63,464 nucleotides of DNA from Actinoplanes italicus (GCF_003001815.1 NZ_PVMZ01000041.1:1-63464); one strand, 5' to 3'; counted from the first letter of the stretch, positions 19,420 through 27,799 are shown. Notes: generated by a model from the letters alone, not told the origin. A program made the numbers and translations.

Positions 19420-21390
19420 TCAGGTGAGCTGGGCGGCTCGGAGTGCGTCGTCCTGTTTGGCCATCGCCTCCTGGCGGGCCGGTTCCTCGCGGAGGATCGC
19501 GGCGTTCAGCCACTCGTCGGGTACGGCGAAGGCGTCGACCAGGGCGCGCATGTGCGGGCGCAGCTCGCGGAGCAGGTCGTTGATGACCGCGGTGATCGTC
19601 TTCGACCGGGCGGGCGTGAGGCGGCCGTGTTCCAGGAACCAGGCCTTGTCCGCCTCGATGGTCGTCAGGGCGTACAAATCGCAGACCTTCGACAGCAGCT
19701 CACGGGCCGCGGGGTCGTCGGCGCGTTCGATGCCGGCCACGAACGCCTCGAGGGTGATCCGCTCGATGTGGGCGGTGGCGGCCGCCAGCACGTGGTCCTG
19801 GACGTCGTTGAAGATCTCGAACGGACGATCCTTCTTGGTCTCGGCGCCGTTGCGCAGGCGGCGGATCGCGCCTTCGAGGATGTGCTTCTCGCGGTCCTCG
19901 AAGGCGGCCAGGTGCCAGCCGCGGTCGGTCACCGCCACCTCCTCGTCGCGGCCGGACACGGCGTCGACGAGTCGGTGGATCAGCGAGCGCGCAGCCGTAC
20001 GCTCGAGGACCATCTCTCTGACCTGTTCGGCGACGAACGTCGCCCGGCCCCACCCGTCCAGCGAGCCGAAAGCGTCGCGGTATCCGGTGAGCAGGCCCTT
20101 CGCGACCAGCTGGAGCAGCACCGTGTTGTCGCCCTCGAAGGTCGTGAACACGTCGGTGTCGGCCTTGAGGCCGGCGATCCGGTTCTCGGCGAGGTACCCG
20201 GCGCCGCCGCACGCCTCCCGGCACATCTGGATCGTGCGGGTGGCGTGCCAGGTCTGCATCGCCTTGAGGCCCGCGGCCCGGGACTCGAGCTCACGCTGCC
20301 GGTGCTCGTCGGGCTCGTCCAGCGCGAAGATCTCGGCCATGGTCACCGCGAGTTCCTCCTGGGCGAAGGCGTACGCGTACGACCGGGCCAGGGCGGGCAG
20401 GAGTTTGCGCTGGTGGGCGAGGTAGTCATTGAGGACGATCTCACGGTCGGCGCCGGGTGACGTGAACTGGCGGCGGGTCTCGCCGTAGCGGACGGCGATG
20501 GTGAGGGCGCTGCGGGTGGCCGCGGACGCGGCGGCGCCGACGGTGACCCGGCCGCGGACGAGGGTGCCGAGCATGGTGAAGAAGCGCCGGGTGTCGTTCT
20601 CGATCGAGCTGGTGTAGGTGCCGTCGGCGGCGACCTGGCCGTACCGGTCGAGGAGCATGTCACGCGGGACGACCACGTGGTCGAAGCTGATCCGCCCGTT
20701 GTCGACGCCGAGCAGGCCGGCCTTGGCACCGGCGTCGCCGAGGGTGACGCCGGGCATCGGGTTGCCGTGCTCGTCGCGGATCGGGACCAGCCAGGCGTGC
20801 ACGCCGTACGACTTGCCACCGGTGACGAGCTGGGCGAAGACGACCGCCATCCGGCCGTCGCGGGCGGCGTTGCCGATGTAGTCCTTGCGGGCGGCCTCGT
20901 GCGGGGTGTGGAGGTCGAACGACTGCGAGGCGGGATCATAGGTGCACGTCGTCCGGAGCTGCTGGACGTCGGAGCCGTGTCCGGTCTCGGTCATCGCGAA
21001 GCAGCCCATGAGGTCCGCCGTGAGGATGTCGCGCAGGTACGCCTCGTGGTGCCGCTCGGTGCCGAGCGCGACGACGGCCCCGCCGAACAGGCCCCACTGC
21101 ACGCCGGCCTTGACCATGAGTGACAGGTCGACCTGGCCGAGCATCTCGGCGGCGACCGTGGAGCCGCCCGGGTCGTCGGAGCCGCCGTAGCGGGACGGGA
21201 ACGCGGCCGCCACGCCGACGTCGGCGGGCAGTTCGCGGATCAGCCGGCTGATCCGCTCGCGCGCCTGGTCGCCGGTCTCACCGGGAACGGTGACGAACTC
21301 GGCGCCCAGGCGCTCGCGTACGGCCTGCCGGATGTGCGCCCACCGGCCGTCGAGCACGTCGGTGAGTACAGCGGTGACACGATCGCTCAT
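19420..21390 (-). CDS. Acyl-CoA oxidase/dehydrogenase family flavoenzyme
   Basis: This 656-aa protein is longer than a standard ~400-aa acyl-CoA dehydrogenase and matches the acyl-CoA-oxidase layout: N-terminal helical domain, flavin-binding core with CFAMTETGHGSDVQQLRT and KDYIGNAARDGRMAVVFAQL, helical domain with RRQF (about 315), and TTFEGDNTVLLQLVAKGLL, whose Glu is the expected base, followed by a C-terminal helical domain. It introduces an alpha,beta double bond into an acyl-CoA. A palindrome lies 10 bases upstream of the ATG. It is on the same strand as the cupin and acyl-CoA synthetase genes and likely acts after the synthetase. Confidence 0.85.
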   Translation of the reverse strand: MSDRVTAVLTDVLDGRWAHIRQAVRERLGAEFVTVPGETGDQARERISRLIRELPADVGVAAAFPSRYGGSDDPGGSTVAAEMLGQVDLSLMVKAGVQWGLFGGAVVALGTERHHEAYLRDILTADLMGCFAMTETGHGSDVQQLRTTCTYDPASQSFDLHTPHEAARKDYIGNAARDGRMAVVFAQLVTGGKSYGVHAWLVPIRDEHGNPMPGVTLGDAGAKAGLLGVDNGRISFDHVVVPRDMLLDRYGQVAADGTYTSSIENDTRRFFTMLGTLVRGRVTVGAAASAATRSALTIAVRYGETRRQFTSPGADREIVLNDYLAHQRKLLPALARSYAYAFAQEELAVTMAEIFALDEPDEHRQRELESRAAGLKAMQTWHATRTIQMCREACGGAGYLAENRIAGLKADTDVFTTFEGDNTVLLQLVAKGLLTGYRDAFGSLDGWGRATFVAEQVREMVLERTAARSLIHRLVDAVSGRDEEVAVTDRGWHLAAFEDREKHILEGAIRRLRNGAETKKDRPFEIFNDVQDHVLAAATAHIERITLEAFVAGIERADDPAARELLSKVCDLYALTTIEADKAWFLEHGRLTPARSKTITAVINDLLRELRPHMRALVDAFAVPDEWLNAAILREEPARQEAMAKQDDALRAAQLT

Positions 21391-21399
21391 GGGCCGATA

Positions 21400-21413
21400 T
21401 TACCCGCGAGTAA
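21400..21413. promoter_or_regulatory. Palindrome upstream of the acyl-CoA oxidase gene
   Basis: TTACCCGCGAGTAA is a 14-base inverted repeat with one mismatched pair, centred 17 bases before the ATG at 21390. It differs from the GTTTC/GAAAC sites, so a second regulator (TetR-type by form) is likely. Confidence 0.5.
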
Positions 21414-21440
21414 CCTGGTCGAACCCTCCAACGGAGAACG

Positions 21441-22313
21441 TCACATCCCGTCGCCGGACCACTCGCCGCGGGAGCGCGACCGGACCGGCAGCGACGACAG
21501 GATCGGGTGGACGTGGTCGTCGTGCTCGTCGTAGTTCTCGGCGTGGCCGCCGAACTTGACCCACTCCTCGGTCGTGTACCAGTTGGTCAGCTCGCCGTCG
21601 GAGCGCAGGATCCAGTCGATCTCGGTCTCGGCGACGAAGTGACCGTGCTTCACCCGGGCAGGGCGGAAGCAGTACGTGCCCTCGTCGATGTCGCCGAAGT
21701 TGTACGCCATCCTCCCGGCGAGGGTGTAGAACTCCTCGTAGCACGGGTGGTGGGCGAGCCGGTGGTCGGTCCAGCCCTTGGGCGCGCGGATGAGCCGGGT
21801 GTAGAAGCCGGTCTTCGGGTCCCGGTGCAGCAACTTGATGTAGAGCGGGGTGAGCGGGCCGACCGACTGGGCCTCGGTCCACTCCATCGCGTTCGCGTCG
21901 ACGACGGTCACGCCCTCGGCCGACTCCGGAGCGGCCTTCGCCGACGCCTCGCCCAGGTTCACGAACGGGTCGAAGCCCGCGTCGCCGTACTCACGCCAGT
22001 GCAGGATCCGGGAGCCCTCACGGACCTTGAGCCAGTCCATGGCCGTGCCCTTGGGCACCTGGATGTAGCCGCCCGAACCCAGCTCCTGACCGCCGTAGAT
22101 CAGCGAGCCCTCGAGCACGTAGAACTCGGTGTCGGCATGCACGATGCCGGCGCTGCGGCCCCAGTCGGACCGCGCGTGCAGCGACAGCGACGACGAGCCG
22201 TCCTCCTCGTCGGTCGAGAGGCGACGTTCGAAGATCTTCCCTTCGCCGTACGGGAGCTCGCCCGCATGGAAGATGTAGTCGTCCTCATGGATCAACTCGA
22301 CGTGGGCCCTCAC
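21441..22313 (-). CDS. Two-domain cupin protein
   Basis: A 290-aa bicupin. The first domain spans about 10-125 (HADTEFYVLEGSLIYGGQELGSGGYIQVPKGT) and the second about 150-270 (RLAHHPCYEEFYTLAGRMAYNFGDIDEGTYCFRPARVKHG), with His/Glu positions that could bind a metal. The GTG start overlaps the acyl-CoA synthetase stop (GTGA), so the two are translated together. Bicupins act as dioxygenases, isomerases or lyases on small acids. The likely role is a step in this acid's breakdown; the reaction cannot be named. Confidence 0.7.
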   Translation of the reverse strand: MRAHVELIHEDDYIFHAGELPYGEGKIFERRLSTDEEDGSSSLSLHARSDWGRSAGIVHADTEFYVLEGSLIYGGQELGSGGYIQVPKGTAMDWLKVREGSRILHWREYGDAGFDPFVNLGEASAKAAPESAEGVTVVDANAMEWTEAQSVGPLTPLYIKLLHRDPKTGFYTRLIRAPKGWTDHRLAHHPCYEEFYTLAGRMAYNFGDIDEGTYCFRPARVKHGHFVAETEIDWILRSDGELTNWYTTEEWVKFGGHAENYDEHDDHVHPILSSLPVRSRSRGEWSGDGM

Positions 22314-23800
22314 GGCGTACTCCTCAGCTCGCGTTTCAGGATCTTTCCGGCGGCGTTGCGGGGCAGCGCCGCGACGGTCCGGTAGTGCTTGGGGACTTTG
22401 AATCCGGCCAGCCGTTCCCGGAGGTAGGACTCGAGGACCTCGGCCGGGACCGGGTGCCGGCCGACGTAGTAGGCGACGACCCGCTCGCCCCACCGCTCGT
22501 CGGGTTCGCCGACCACCGCGCACTCGGCGACCGCGGGGTGGGCGAGCAGGATCTCCTCGACGTCGCGCGGGTAGACGTTCACGCCGCCCGTGATGATCAC
22601 GTCCTTGACCCGGTCGACGATGGAGATGAAGCCCTCGTCGTCCTGGATCACGATGTCGCCGGAGGTGAGGAACCCGTCCGCGGTGGTGCAGGCGGCGGTC
22701 GCGGCCGGGTTCTCGTGATAGCCGTTCATCAGGTACGGCGAGCGGCTGTACAACTCGCCGGGCTCACCGGGCCGCACCGGCGAGCCGTCCGGCCCGACGA
22801 TCCGCACCCGGGTGCCGAACCACGGGTGGCCGACCGTCCCGGCCTTGCGCCGCGCGTCCGGCGGCCGCAGGTTGGTGACCACGCCGGCCTCGGTGGAACC
22901 GTACAGCTCGTGCACGCCGGCACCCGGGAACGCCTCGAAAACCCACTCCTTGAGCACCCGGGGCAGGGCCGCCGCGTTGAAGTAGAGGGTGTCGAGGGTG
23001 GGCAGCTCCGGCACCTTCTCCAGGGCGTGCCGGATCAGCTGCGCGTGCGTCGGCACCAGGAACACCGACTGGGCGCCGTCGCGCCGGATCATGTCGATCA
23101 GCGCGTCCGGCTGGAACGAGCGCAGCATGCTGACCGTCGCGCCGCAGTACACGGCCGCGTAGGCGAAGGCGAACCCGGCACCGTGGTACATCGGGGCGAC
23201 CGCGACGGTCCGCCGGCCGGGACCGATGCCCCACTCCAGCGCGGTGGCGTAGAAGGTCAGCGAGCGGGACCGGTGTGAGATCAGCACGCCCTTCGGGTCG
23301 CCGGTGGTGCCGGCCGTGTAGGCGATGCAGAACGGGTCCCGCTCGTGGACGGCGATCTCGGGGTCGGCGGCACGCGAGTCGTCGAGCCACGTCTCGTACT
23401 CAGGTCCGATCCGGATCACCCGGCCGGGGAACGATTCGGGCACGGCACCGGTCAGTGCCGGGTCGACGATCAGCACGCCGGCGCCGGAGTGCCGGAGGAT
23501 GAAGCCGACCTCGGCGGCGGTGAGCCGTGGGTTGACCGGCACGAGCACCAGGCCGGCCTTGGCGATGCCGGCCGCGATCTCCGGGTACTCGAGGCGGTTG
23601 CCGCTGAGCAGGGCGACGCGGTCGCCGTACCCGAGTCCGAGGGTCAGCAGCCCGCAGGCCAGCCGCGAGGAACGCTCGTCGAGAGCGCCGTACTTGAGTT
23701 CCCGATCGCCGTCACGCACCGCGATCGCGTCCGGGGTGGCCCGGCCGAACTCGCGTACGCCACCGGCGATCGTCAGATCAGCTCCACCGGGCCTCAGCAT
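22310..23800 (-). CDS. Acyl-CoA synthetase (AMP-forming)
   Basis: About 496 aa with all ANL-superfamily motifs: YTAGTTGDPKGVLISHRS (A3), ELYGSTEAG (A5), GFLTSGDIVIQDDEGFISIVDRVKDVIITGG (A7-A8) and KRELRST near the C-terminus carrying the late-domain lysine (AAGKILKREL). It activates a carboxylic acid with ATP and CoA. I chose the ATG at 23800. A start at 23836 would run the coding sequence through the 27-base palindrome at 23804-23830; with no ribosome site at 23800, a leaderless mRNA is possible. The stop overlaps the cupin GTG by 4 bases. Confidence 0.85.
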   Translation of the reverse strand: MLRPGGADLTIAGGVREFGRATPDAIAVRDGDRELKYGALDERSSRLACGLLTLGLGYGDRVALLSGNRLEYPEIAAGIAKAGLVLVPVNPRLTAAEVGFILRHSGAGVLIVDPALTGAVPESFPGRVIRIGPEYETWLDDSRAADPEIAVHERDPFCIAYTAGTTGDPKGVLISHRSRSLTFYATALEWGIGPGRRTVAVAPMYHGAGFAFAYAAVYCGATVSMLRSFQPDALIDMIRRDGAQSVFLVPTHAQLIRHALEKVPELPTLDTLYFNAAALPRVLKEWVFEAFPGAGVHELYGSTEAGVVTNLRPPDARRKAGTVGHPWFGTRVRIVGPDGSPVRPGEPGELYSRSPYLMNGYHENPAATAACTTADGFLTSGDIVIQDDEGFISIVDRVKDVIITGGVNVYPRDVEEILLAHPAVAECAVVGEPDERWGERVVAYYVGRHPVPAEVLESYLRERLAGFKVPKHYRTVAALPRNAAGKILKRELRSTP

Positions 23801-23803
23801 GCC

Positions 23804-23830
23804 CAGAATGGAAACACCGTTTCCATTCTG
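23804..23830. promoter_or_regulatory. Perfect 27-base palindrome with operator core, site E
   Basis: Two 12-base arms (CAGAATGGAAAC and GTTTCCATTCTG) flank a 3-base ACC. The centre is GAAAC-N3-GTTTC, the core of sites A-D, but the outer third box is absent. It fills the 32 bases between the lyase stop and the synthetase start, right where transcription of the synthetase operon would begin. Confidence 0.75.
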
Positions 23831-23832
23831 AA

Positions 23833-24741
23833 TCAAGAGGCCGTCCCAGAAGCGGCGAGGAAGTCACCGGCCCGGCCCAGCTGGGCGGGAACCGCGGCCA
23901 GCCCGAGCCGCTCGCCGATCCAGGTGCCGGTGGCGGCGGCCACGGTCACGTCGACACCGGTCTCGAGCGCCGAGCGGTTCAGCAGGTAGGCGAGGTCCTC
24001 GGTGGCGATGTTCCCGGTGGCCGCCGGAGCGAAGGGGCAGCCGCCGATACCGCCGAGACTGGCGTCGAGCGCCACGAAACCGGCGCCGACCGCCGCGACC
24101 GCGTTCGCGTACCCGGTATTGCGGGTGTTGTGGAAGTGCGCCCGCAGGGGCGCCGCCGGCTCCACCGAGCGCACCGCCGCGGCCAGTTCGGTCACCTGCA
24201 CCGGAACCCCCACGCCGATCGTGTCGGCCAGGCAGATCTCATCCAGCGGACCGGCCTCGGCCACGATGTCACGCACCCGGGAAGCGGATACCACGCCGGT
24301 AAAGGGACACCCGAACGCGGCAGCGACCGTCAAAGTCACGAAAAATCCGGCGTCGCGCGCGCGGCAGGCCACCGAGCGGAACGCCGCGAGCGAGCCGGCC
24401 GTAGACATCCCCTGGTTGCGCCGGGAAAACTCGTCAGTGGCCACAACTACATAGTTGATCTCGTCGGGCCGCGACTCCCCCAGCGCGAGCGCGCGGTCCA
24501 GCCCGCGCCCGTTGAGCACCAGCGCGGCATACCGGACGCCCGTGTCGCGCGGCACGCCCCGCAGCACCTCCTCGGCATCGGCCATCTGCGGCACGCGATC
24601 GGGACGGGCGAACGCCGCCACCTCGATCCGCCGCAGCCCGGCCGCGACGGCCCGCTCGACATAGGCGATCTTCACGGACGCCGGCAGCACGTTCTTCTCG
24701 TTCTGCAGCCCGTCGCGCGGCCCGACCTCGACGATCTCCAC
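23833..24741 (-). CDS. HMG-CoA lyase-like aldolase
   Basis: A 302-aa DRE-TIM metallolyase. VEIVEVGPRDGLQNEKN at the N-terminus is the family signature; others are FVTLTVAAAFGCPFTG, EICLADTIGVGVP, LRAHFHNTRNTGYAN (metal-binding H-N-H) and GGIGGCPFAPAATGNIATEDL, with the lid Cys. It cleaves 3-hydroxy-3-methylglutaryl-CoA or a related citramalyl-type CoA ester. The start is the GTG at 24741 with GGGGGAG six bases upstream; longer frames run into the divergent CoA-transferase promoter. It is the first gene of the lyase-synthetase-cupin series and diverges from the CoA-transferase across site C. Confidence 0.85.
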   Translation of the reverse strand: MEIVEVGPRDGLQNEKNVLPASVKIAYVERAVAAGLRRIEVAAFARPDRVPQMADAEEVLRGVPRDTGVRYAALVLNGRGLDRALALGESRPDEINYVVVATDEFSRRNQGMSTAGSLAAFRSVACRARDAGFFVTLTVAAAFGCPFTGVVSASRVRDIVAEAGPLDEICLADTIGVGVPVQVTELAAAVRSVEPAAPLRAHFHNTRNTGYANAVAAVGAGFVALDASLGGIGGCPFAPAATGNIATEDLAYLLNRSALETGVDVTVAAATGTWIGERLGLAAVPAQLGRAGDFLAASGTAS

Positions 24742-24754
24742 AGCGACTCCCCCT

Positions 24755-24779
24755 GTTTCATCTAGCGAAACGCCGTTTC
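24755..24779 (+). promoter_or_regulatory. Three-box operator, site C (perfect)
   Basis: GTTTC-N7 (ATCTAGC)-GAAAC-N3 (GCC)-GTTTC with no mismatch in the three boxes, in the 57-base divergent gap between the lyase (24741) and CoA-transferase (24799). Like site A, the N7 spacer contains CTAG. Confidence 0.8.
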
Positions 24780-24798
24780 CCGAGTATAGGGTGGCGGC

Positions 24799-25992
24799 GT
24801 GACCGCGCCACTGTCTGACATTCGCGTACTGGAAGCCGGAACCCTGCTCGCCGGCCCGTTCTGCGGGCAGCTCCTCGGCGACTTCGGGGCCGAGGTGATC
24901 AAGCTGGAGGACCCGGGCAAGGGCGATCCGATGCGCCAGTGGGGCCGCGAGAAGCCGCACGGCCAGTCCCTGTGGTGGCCGGTGGTGGCCCGCAACAAGA
25001 AGTCGGTCACCTGCAATCTGCGCACCGGCGAGGGCCAGGCGCTGGTCCGGCGCCTGGTCGAGCGGTCCGACGTGCTCCTGGAGAACTTCCGGCCCGGCAC
25101 CCTGGAACGGTGGGGGCTCTCCTACGACGAGCTTTCCAAGATCAATCCCAAACTCATTCTGGTACGGGTGACCGGTTACGGTCAGTCCGGGCCCTATTCA
25201 CCCCGTGCCGGCTTCGGGTCGATCGGTGAGGCCATGGGCGGGCTGCGGTACGTGACCGGCGAGGCCGACCGCGCCCCGTCGCGCTCCGGCATCTCGATCG
25301 GCGACTCGCTGGCCGCGACCTACGCCGCTTTCGGCACGCTCGCCGCGCTGCACGCCCGCGAGCGCACCGGCCGCGGCCAGGTCGTCGACTCGGCGATCTA
25401 CGAGGCGGTGCTCGCCATGATGGAGTCGCTGATCCCCGAGTGGAGCGTGGCCGGCTACCGCCGCGAGCGCACCGGTCCGATCCTGCCGAACGTCGCGCCC
25501 AGCAACGTCTACCCCACCGCCGACGGCTCGGACGTGCTGATCGCCGCCAACCAGGACACCGTGTTCCGCCGCCTGTCCGACGTGATGGAGCGCCCCGACC
25601 TGCCGGCCGACCCTCGGTACGCCACCCACGGCGCGCGCGGCGAGAACCAGGCCGAACTCGACGACGTCATCTCCGCCTGGACCCGGACGGTGCCGTCGGC
25701 GAAACTGCTGTCACTGCTGCACGAGGCGGGCGTACCGGCCGGCGGCATCTACACGGCCGCCGACATCATCGCCGACCCGCACGTGCGGGCCCGGCAGGCG
25801 GTCATCGAGGTCGACCATCCCGACTTCGGGCGCATCCCGATGCAGAACGTGGCGCCGCGGCTGTCCGGCACACCCGGCGAGGTGAAGTGGGCCGGTCCGG
25901 CGCTCGGCGCCAGCAACGAGGAGATCTACCAGGGCCTGCTCGGCCTCTCCGGCGACGAGCTGGCCGGTCTCCGGGCACGCGGGATCGTCTGA
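24799..25992 (+). CDS. Class III (CaiB/BaiF) CoA-transferase
   Basis: A 397-aa family III CoA-transferase: IRVLEAGTLLAGPFCGQLLGDFGAEVIKLE at residues 8-37, NFRPGTLERWGLSYDELSKIN, GYGQSGPYSPRAGFGSIGEAMGG and GQVVDSAIYEAVL (catalytic Asp). It should activate a carboxylic acid by CoA exchange, giving the substrate for the divergent HMG-CoA-lyase-like enzyme. It is closely similar to the CoA-transferase at 13.0-14.2 kb, so the two may act on successive or related acids. It uses a GTG start, and its stop overlaps the next gene (TGATG). Confidence 0.9.
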   Translation: MTAPLSDIRVLEAGTLLAGPFCGQLLGDFGAEVIKLEDPGKGDPMRQWGREKPHGQSLWWPVVARNKKSVTCNLRTGEGQALVRRLVERSDVLLENFRPGTLERWGLSYDELSKINPKLILVRVTGYGQSGPYSPRAGFGSIGEAMGGLRYVTGEADRAPSRSGISIGDSLAATYAAFGTLAALHARERTGRGQVVDSAIYEAVLAMMESLIPEWSVAGYRRERTGPILPNVAPSNVYPTADGSDVLIAANQDTVFRRLSDVMERPDLPADPRYATHGARGENQAELDDVISAWTRTVPSAKLLSLLHEAGVPAGGIYTAADIIADPHVRARQAVIEVDHPDFGRIPMQNVAPRLSGTPGEVKWAGPALGASNEEIYQGLLGLSGDELAGLRARGIV

Positions 25993-26654
25993 TGGAGCTG
26001 GAGGCGGACTACGCGAAGGCCGGTTTCGCCCGGCGGCTCGGCTGGGGCCTGCGGCCGGCGGTGCTTCTGGTCGACCCGGCCCTCGCGTACACCGACCCCG
26101 CCTCGCCGCTGTTCCTCACGACCGGCCGGAAAGCCGCCGAGGCGATGGCCCGGCTCGCCGGCGCCGCCCGCTCCGCCGGTGTCCCGGTCCTGTGGACCGC
26201 CGTCCGTTTCGCCGACGAGTCCTGCTCGGAGGCACCCCTGTTCGCGGCGAAGGTACCCGCCCTGAAGGTCTTCGCGGCCGGCAACCCGCTCGGCGGTTTC
26301 GCGCCGCCGCTGACACCCGCGCCCGGGGAGCAGGTGGTGGTGAAGCACTACGCCAGCGCCTTCGCCGGGACCGCGCTGGCCGCGTGGCTGGCCTCCCACT
26401 CGATCGACACGCTGGTCGTCGGCGGGTTCTCGACATCCGGCTGCGTGCGGGCGTCGGCCCTGGACGCGCTCCAGCACGGCTTCCGCCCGATCGTGGTCCG
26501 CGACGCGTGCGCCGACCGCGACGGCGGCCCGCACGAGAACAACCTCTTCGACCTCGACGCCAAGTACGCCGACGTCATCGGCCTGACGGAAGCCGAAGAC
26601 GCCCTCAGCCGTACGAACCAGAGCGCCCCCAACCGCACCACCCCGGCCCCGTAG
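25992..26654 (+). CDS. Isochorismatase-family cysteine hydrolase
   Basis: A 220-aa cysteine hydrolase with the triad visible: D28 (AVLLVDPALAY), K118 (VVVKHYASAF) and C151 (FSTSGCVRAS). The HYASAF and STSGCVRA motifs are those of N-carbamoylsarcosine amidase and maleamate amidohydrolase-type enzymes rather than isochorismatase itself. It would release ammonia from an N-carbamoyl or half-amide group. The ATG overlaps the CoA-transferase stop by 1 base, so the hydrolysis product may feed directly to CoA activation. The C-terminal Asn/Pro/Thr tail is poorly conserved in type. Confidence 0.85.
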   Translation: MELEADYAKAGFARRLGWGLRPAVLLVDPALAYTDPASPLFLTTGRKAAEAMARLAGAARSAGVPVLWTAVRFADESCSEAPLFAAKVPALKVFAAGNPLGGFAPPLTPAPGEQVVVKHYASAFAGTALAAWLASHSIDTLVVGGFSTSGCVRASALDALQHGFRPIVVRDACADRDGGPHENNLFDLDAKYADVIGLTEAEDALSRTNQSAPNRTTPAP

Positions 26655-26746
26655 CCGTCCTCCCCTGCCCGCCGCCGGGTCGGCTTCCTCACGCCGGTCG
26701 CTCCAGCCCGGCGGTGGACGCTCACCGCTCCCCCGCCGTCCGTCAC

Positions 26747-26778
26747 GGCCCGCCCGAGACAAACGTCAGGGGCGGGCC
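26747..26778. terminator. Hairpin between convergent genes
   Basis: GGCCCGCCC (26747-26755) pairs with GGGCGGGCC (26770-26778), loop 14. It lies between the stops at 26654 (+) and 26789 (-). Confidence 0.65.
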
Positions 26779-26788
26779 GGGAGCCGGG

Positions 26789-27754
26789 TCAGCTGAGCGT
26801 CTGGATCACATTGCCGGTGAGCAGTCCCTGGTAGTAGGTGCCGCCCGGGTAGTAGGTCGCCGTGGTGGTCCCGGCCACCGCGTCCGACGCCCAGTTGATC
26901 GCGAAGGTCTGCAGGGCCGTCACGTTCGCCGCCTTCGAGGTGCCGCCGAGCAGGGTGCAGAGCCAGTTGGTGGTGGCGCCCTCGGCGTCACAGTGCGAGC
27001 CGGTCACCAGCCGAACCCCGAGGAAGGGGCGGTCGAGGCGGTTGACCAGCTCCACGGTGCCGCTGGCGTTGGCGTTCGACGAGTACGGCGGCGACGAGAT
27101 CGCGGTGATCGGCAGCGAGGTGCCGGCCAGGCCGGTCAGGGCGTCGGCCATGTTGGTGCCCTGCGGCGACTTCACGGGGTCGAGCAGCTGCAGGTACTCG
27201 AGGTTGGCGAAGGCGGCCGGGAACGTGGTGCGCAGCCGGTTGGCGATGTAGGTGACGGCGTCACCGCCGGCCGAGTGCCCGGCCAGGACGTACCTGGCCG
27301 GCAGGGTGGTGCCGGACCGTCCGGCCGTGGTCGCCGCCTTGGCGTAGCTGGTGGCCAGCTGCCGGGTCGAGTTGCCGGCCTCACCGATCCAGGCGGCGAC
27401 GTTGTCGAGGAACGCGGTGTTGTCGCCCTGGTTGCTGACGGTGCAGCCGCTGGAGTTGGTCGACGGCAGGGTCGGTGCGAACACGAGGAAGCCGGCCGCC
27501 TGGTATCTCCGGGCCAGCGCGAACATGTTGCTGTTCGAGCGGGAGAACCCGTGCTGCAGGAAGACGAGGGCTTTCGGGCTGGTGGTGTCAGGGAAGAACC
27601 AGTCGGCGTCCTGGGTGTACGTGGAGCTGCCGCACAGGACGGTGATGTCGCCGTCGACCTCGGCGGTGGCGGCCTGAGCGGCCGACGGGGCGGCGGCGAG
27701 GACGCCGGCGGACAACACGAGCGCCGCGACGACGCGGCGCAGGGACAGGGACAC
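26789..27754 (-). CDS. Secreted alpha/beta hydrolase (lipase/esterase)
   Basis: A 321-aa secreted serine hydrolase. The signal peptide (LRRVVAALVLSAGVLAAAPSAAQA) is cleaved near residue 28. The nucleophile elbow is AGHSAGG (S161); D192 (LQLLDP) and H254 (TGSHCDAEG) are the probable partners, and FLQHGF gives the oxyanion hole. Four Cys residues could form disulfides. The GTG start has GGAGGT five bases upstream, and operator site D lies 21 bases before it. Under the same control as the transport and CoA genes, it may release a monomer acid or ester outside the cell. A cutinase or polyester-hydrolase role is possible but unproven. Confidence 0.8.
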   Translation of the reverse strand: MSLSLRRVVAALVLSAGVLAAAPSAAQAATAEVDGDITVLCGSSTYTQDADWFFPDTTSPKALVFLQHGFSRSNSNMFALARRYQAAGFLVFAPTLPSTNSSGCTVSNQGDNTAFLDNVAAWIGEAGNSTRQLATSYAKAATTAGRSGTTLPARYVLAGHSAGGDAVTYIANRLRTTFPAAFANLEYLQLLDPVKSPQGTNMADALTGLAGTSLPITAISSPPYSSNANASGTVELVNRLDRPFLGVRLVTGSHCDAEGATTNWLCTLLGGTSKAANVTALQTFAINWASDAVAGTTTATYYPGGTYYQGLLTGNVIQTLS

Positions 27755-27774
27755 GGGACCTCCATTGGTCTGCC

Positions 27775-27799
27775 GTAACACTCTCCGAAACAGTGTTTC
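27775..27799 (+). promoter_or_regulatory. Three-box operator, site D
   Basis: GTAAC-N7-GAAAC-N3-GTTTC, one outer box with two changes from GTTTC. It is just upstream of the secreted hydrolase start at 27754. Confidence 0.75.

Noticed and set aside
23801..23836. Synthetase start at 23836
   Set aside because: It would make the 27-base operator-like palindrome coding and add 12 residues not typical of the family.
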